Made by a program: the position numbers and the translations under genes
Part shown: piece by piece, positions 6,232 to 6,310 of the stretch
How the letters are laid out: every line of letters starts with the position of its first letter
Numbering within the stretch: the stretch's first letter is position 1
Notes under the pieces: generated by a model
Told to the model about the DNA's origin: nothing
Seen by the model: the letters and a program-made list of their open reading frames with translations, nothing else
The model's database searches: none
Source of the DNA: Elusimicrobiota bacterium
GTDB taxonomy: Bacteria; Elusimicrobiota; Elusimicrobia; UBA1565; UBA9628
Direction: 5' to 3'
Assembly (NCBI GenBank): GCA_028717865.1
Contig: JAQUMZ010000166.1
Location: 1 to 6,310, forward strand
Length of the DNA stretch: 6,310 nucleotides

Positions 6232-6310
6232 ATGCAAAAATCAAAGGAGATGTCCCGGCAGCAGGCGTCGGTGACGCTCGATCCGTTCCGGGAGATGTTG
6301 GGTTTGCGCG
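6232..6310 (+). CDS. Start of a probable second Hsp20 family protein, truncated by the window end
   Basis: Only 26 residues are inside the window: a short polar start (MQKSKEMSRQQ), then VTLDPFREMLGLR. The motif 'DPFREM' followed by a short hydrophobic helix is common in the N-terminal arm of Hsp20 proteins, just before the alpha-crystallin domain, and the upstream neighbour has a comparable WRPFEEMRGL. With the strong Shine-Dalgarno and the 15-bp spacing this suggests a tandem pair of small heat-shock proteins, which can form mixed oligomers or share clients. The family call is inference, because the domain itself lies outside the window. Confidence 0.6.
   Translation, partial: MQKSKEMSRQQASVTLDPFREMLGLR

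Overview
This window is very GC-rich and densely coded, and it comes from a diderm (outer-membrane) bacterium. A signal-peptide-bearing outer-membrane barrel protein and a quinol-oxidising respiratory NO reductase support that. I cannot assign the lineage. The long Ala/Pro-rich stretch after the signal peptide of the propeller gene, together with the high GC, would fit a high-GC Elusimicrobiota or a myxobacterial/deltaproteobacterial-type genome, but this is a weak guess.

Layout from left to right: (1) the last 43 codons of a gene on +, probably an N-acetylmuramoyl-L-alanine amidase (Amidase_3 type). (2) A secreted beta-propeller-like protein on + (207-1569) whose reading frame is broken twice, each time by what looks like one missing base. 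(3) Converging on it and overlapping its last 32 bp, a complete quinol-dependent nitric oxide reductase gene, norZ, on - (3778 to 1538). (4) Just upstream of norZ on the same strand, a small three-helix membrane protein of unknown function (4279 to 3824) with a strong Shine-Dalgarno; the two probably form an operon. (5) A 156-bp divergent intergenic region with a 41-bp imperfect inverted repeat and a small palindrome. (6) On +, a predicted outer-membrane beta-barrel protein (4436-5659). (7) A 92-bp intergenic region with a possible promoter and a hairpin touching the ribosome-binding site. (8) An Hsp20 small heat-shock protein gene (5752-6216). (9) 15 bp later, the start of another gene that looks like a second Hsp20, cut by the window end.

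Functionally, the centre is an NO-reducing (detoxifying or respiratory) module: NorZ takes electrons from membrane quinol and reduces NO to N2O, and the upstream small membrane protein is an uncharacterised candidate partner. No other denitrification genes and no recognisable NO-sensing regulator gene are present, so detoxification is as likely as respiration. The right end is a stress-protein pair. The envelope genes (amidase, propeller, barrel protein) do not obviously cooperate with either module. I see no CRISPR array, RNA gene, insertion sequence or defence system. No gene-free stretch exceeds 300 bases.
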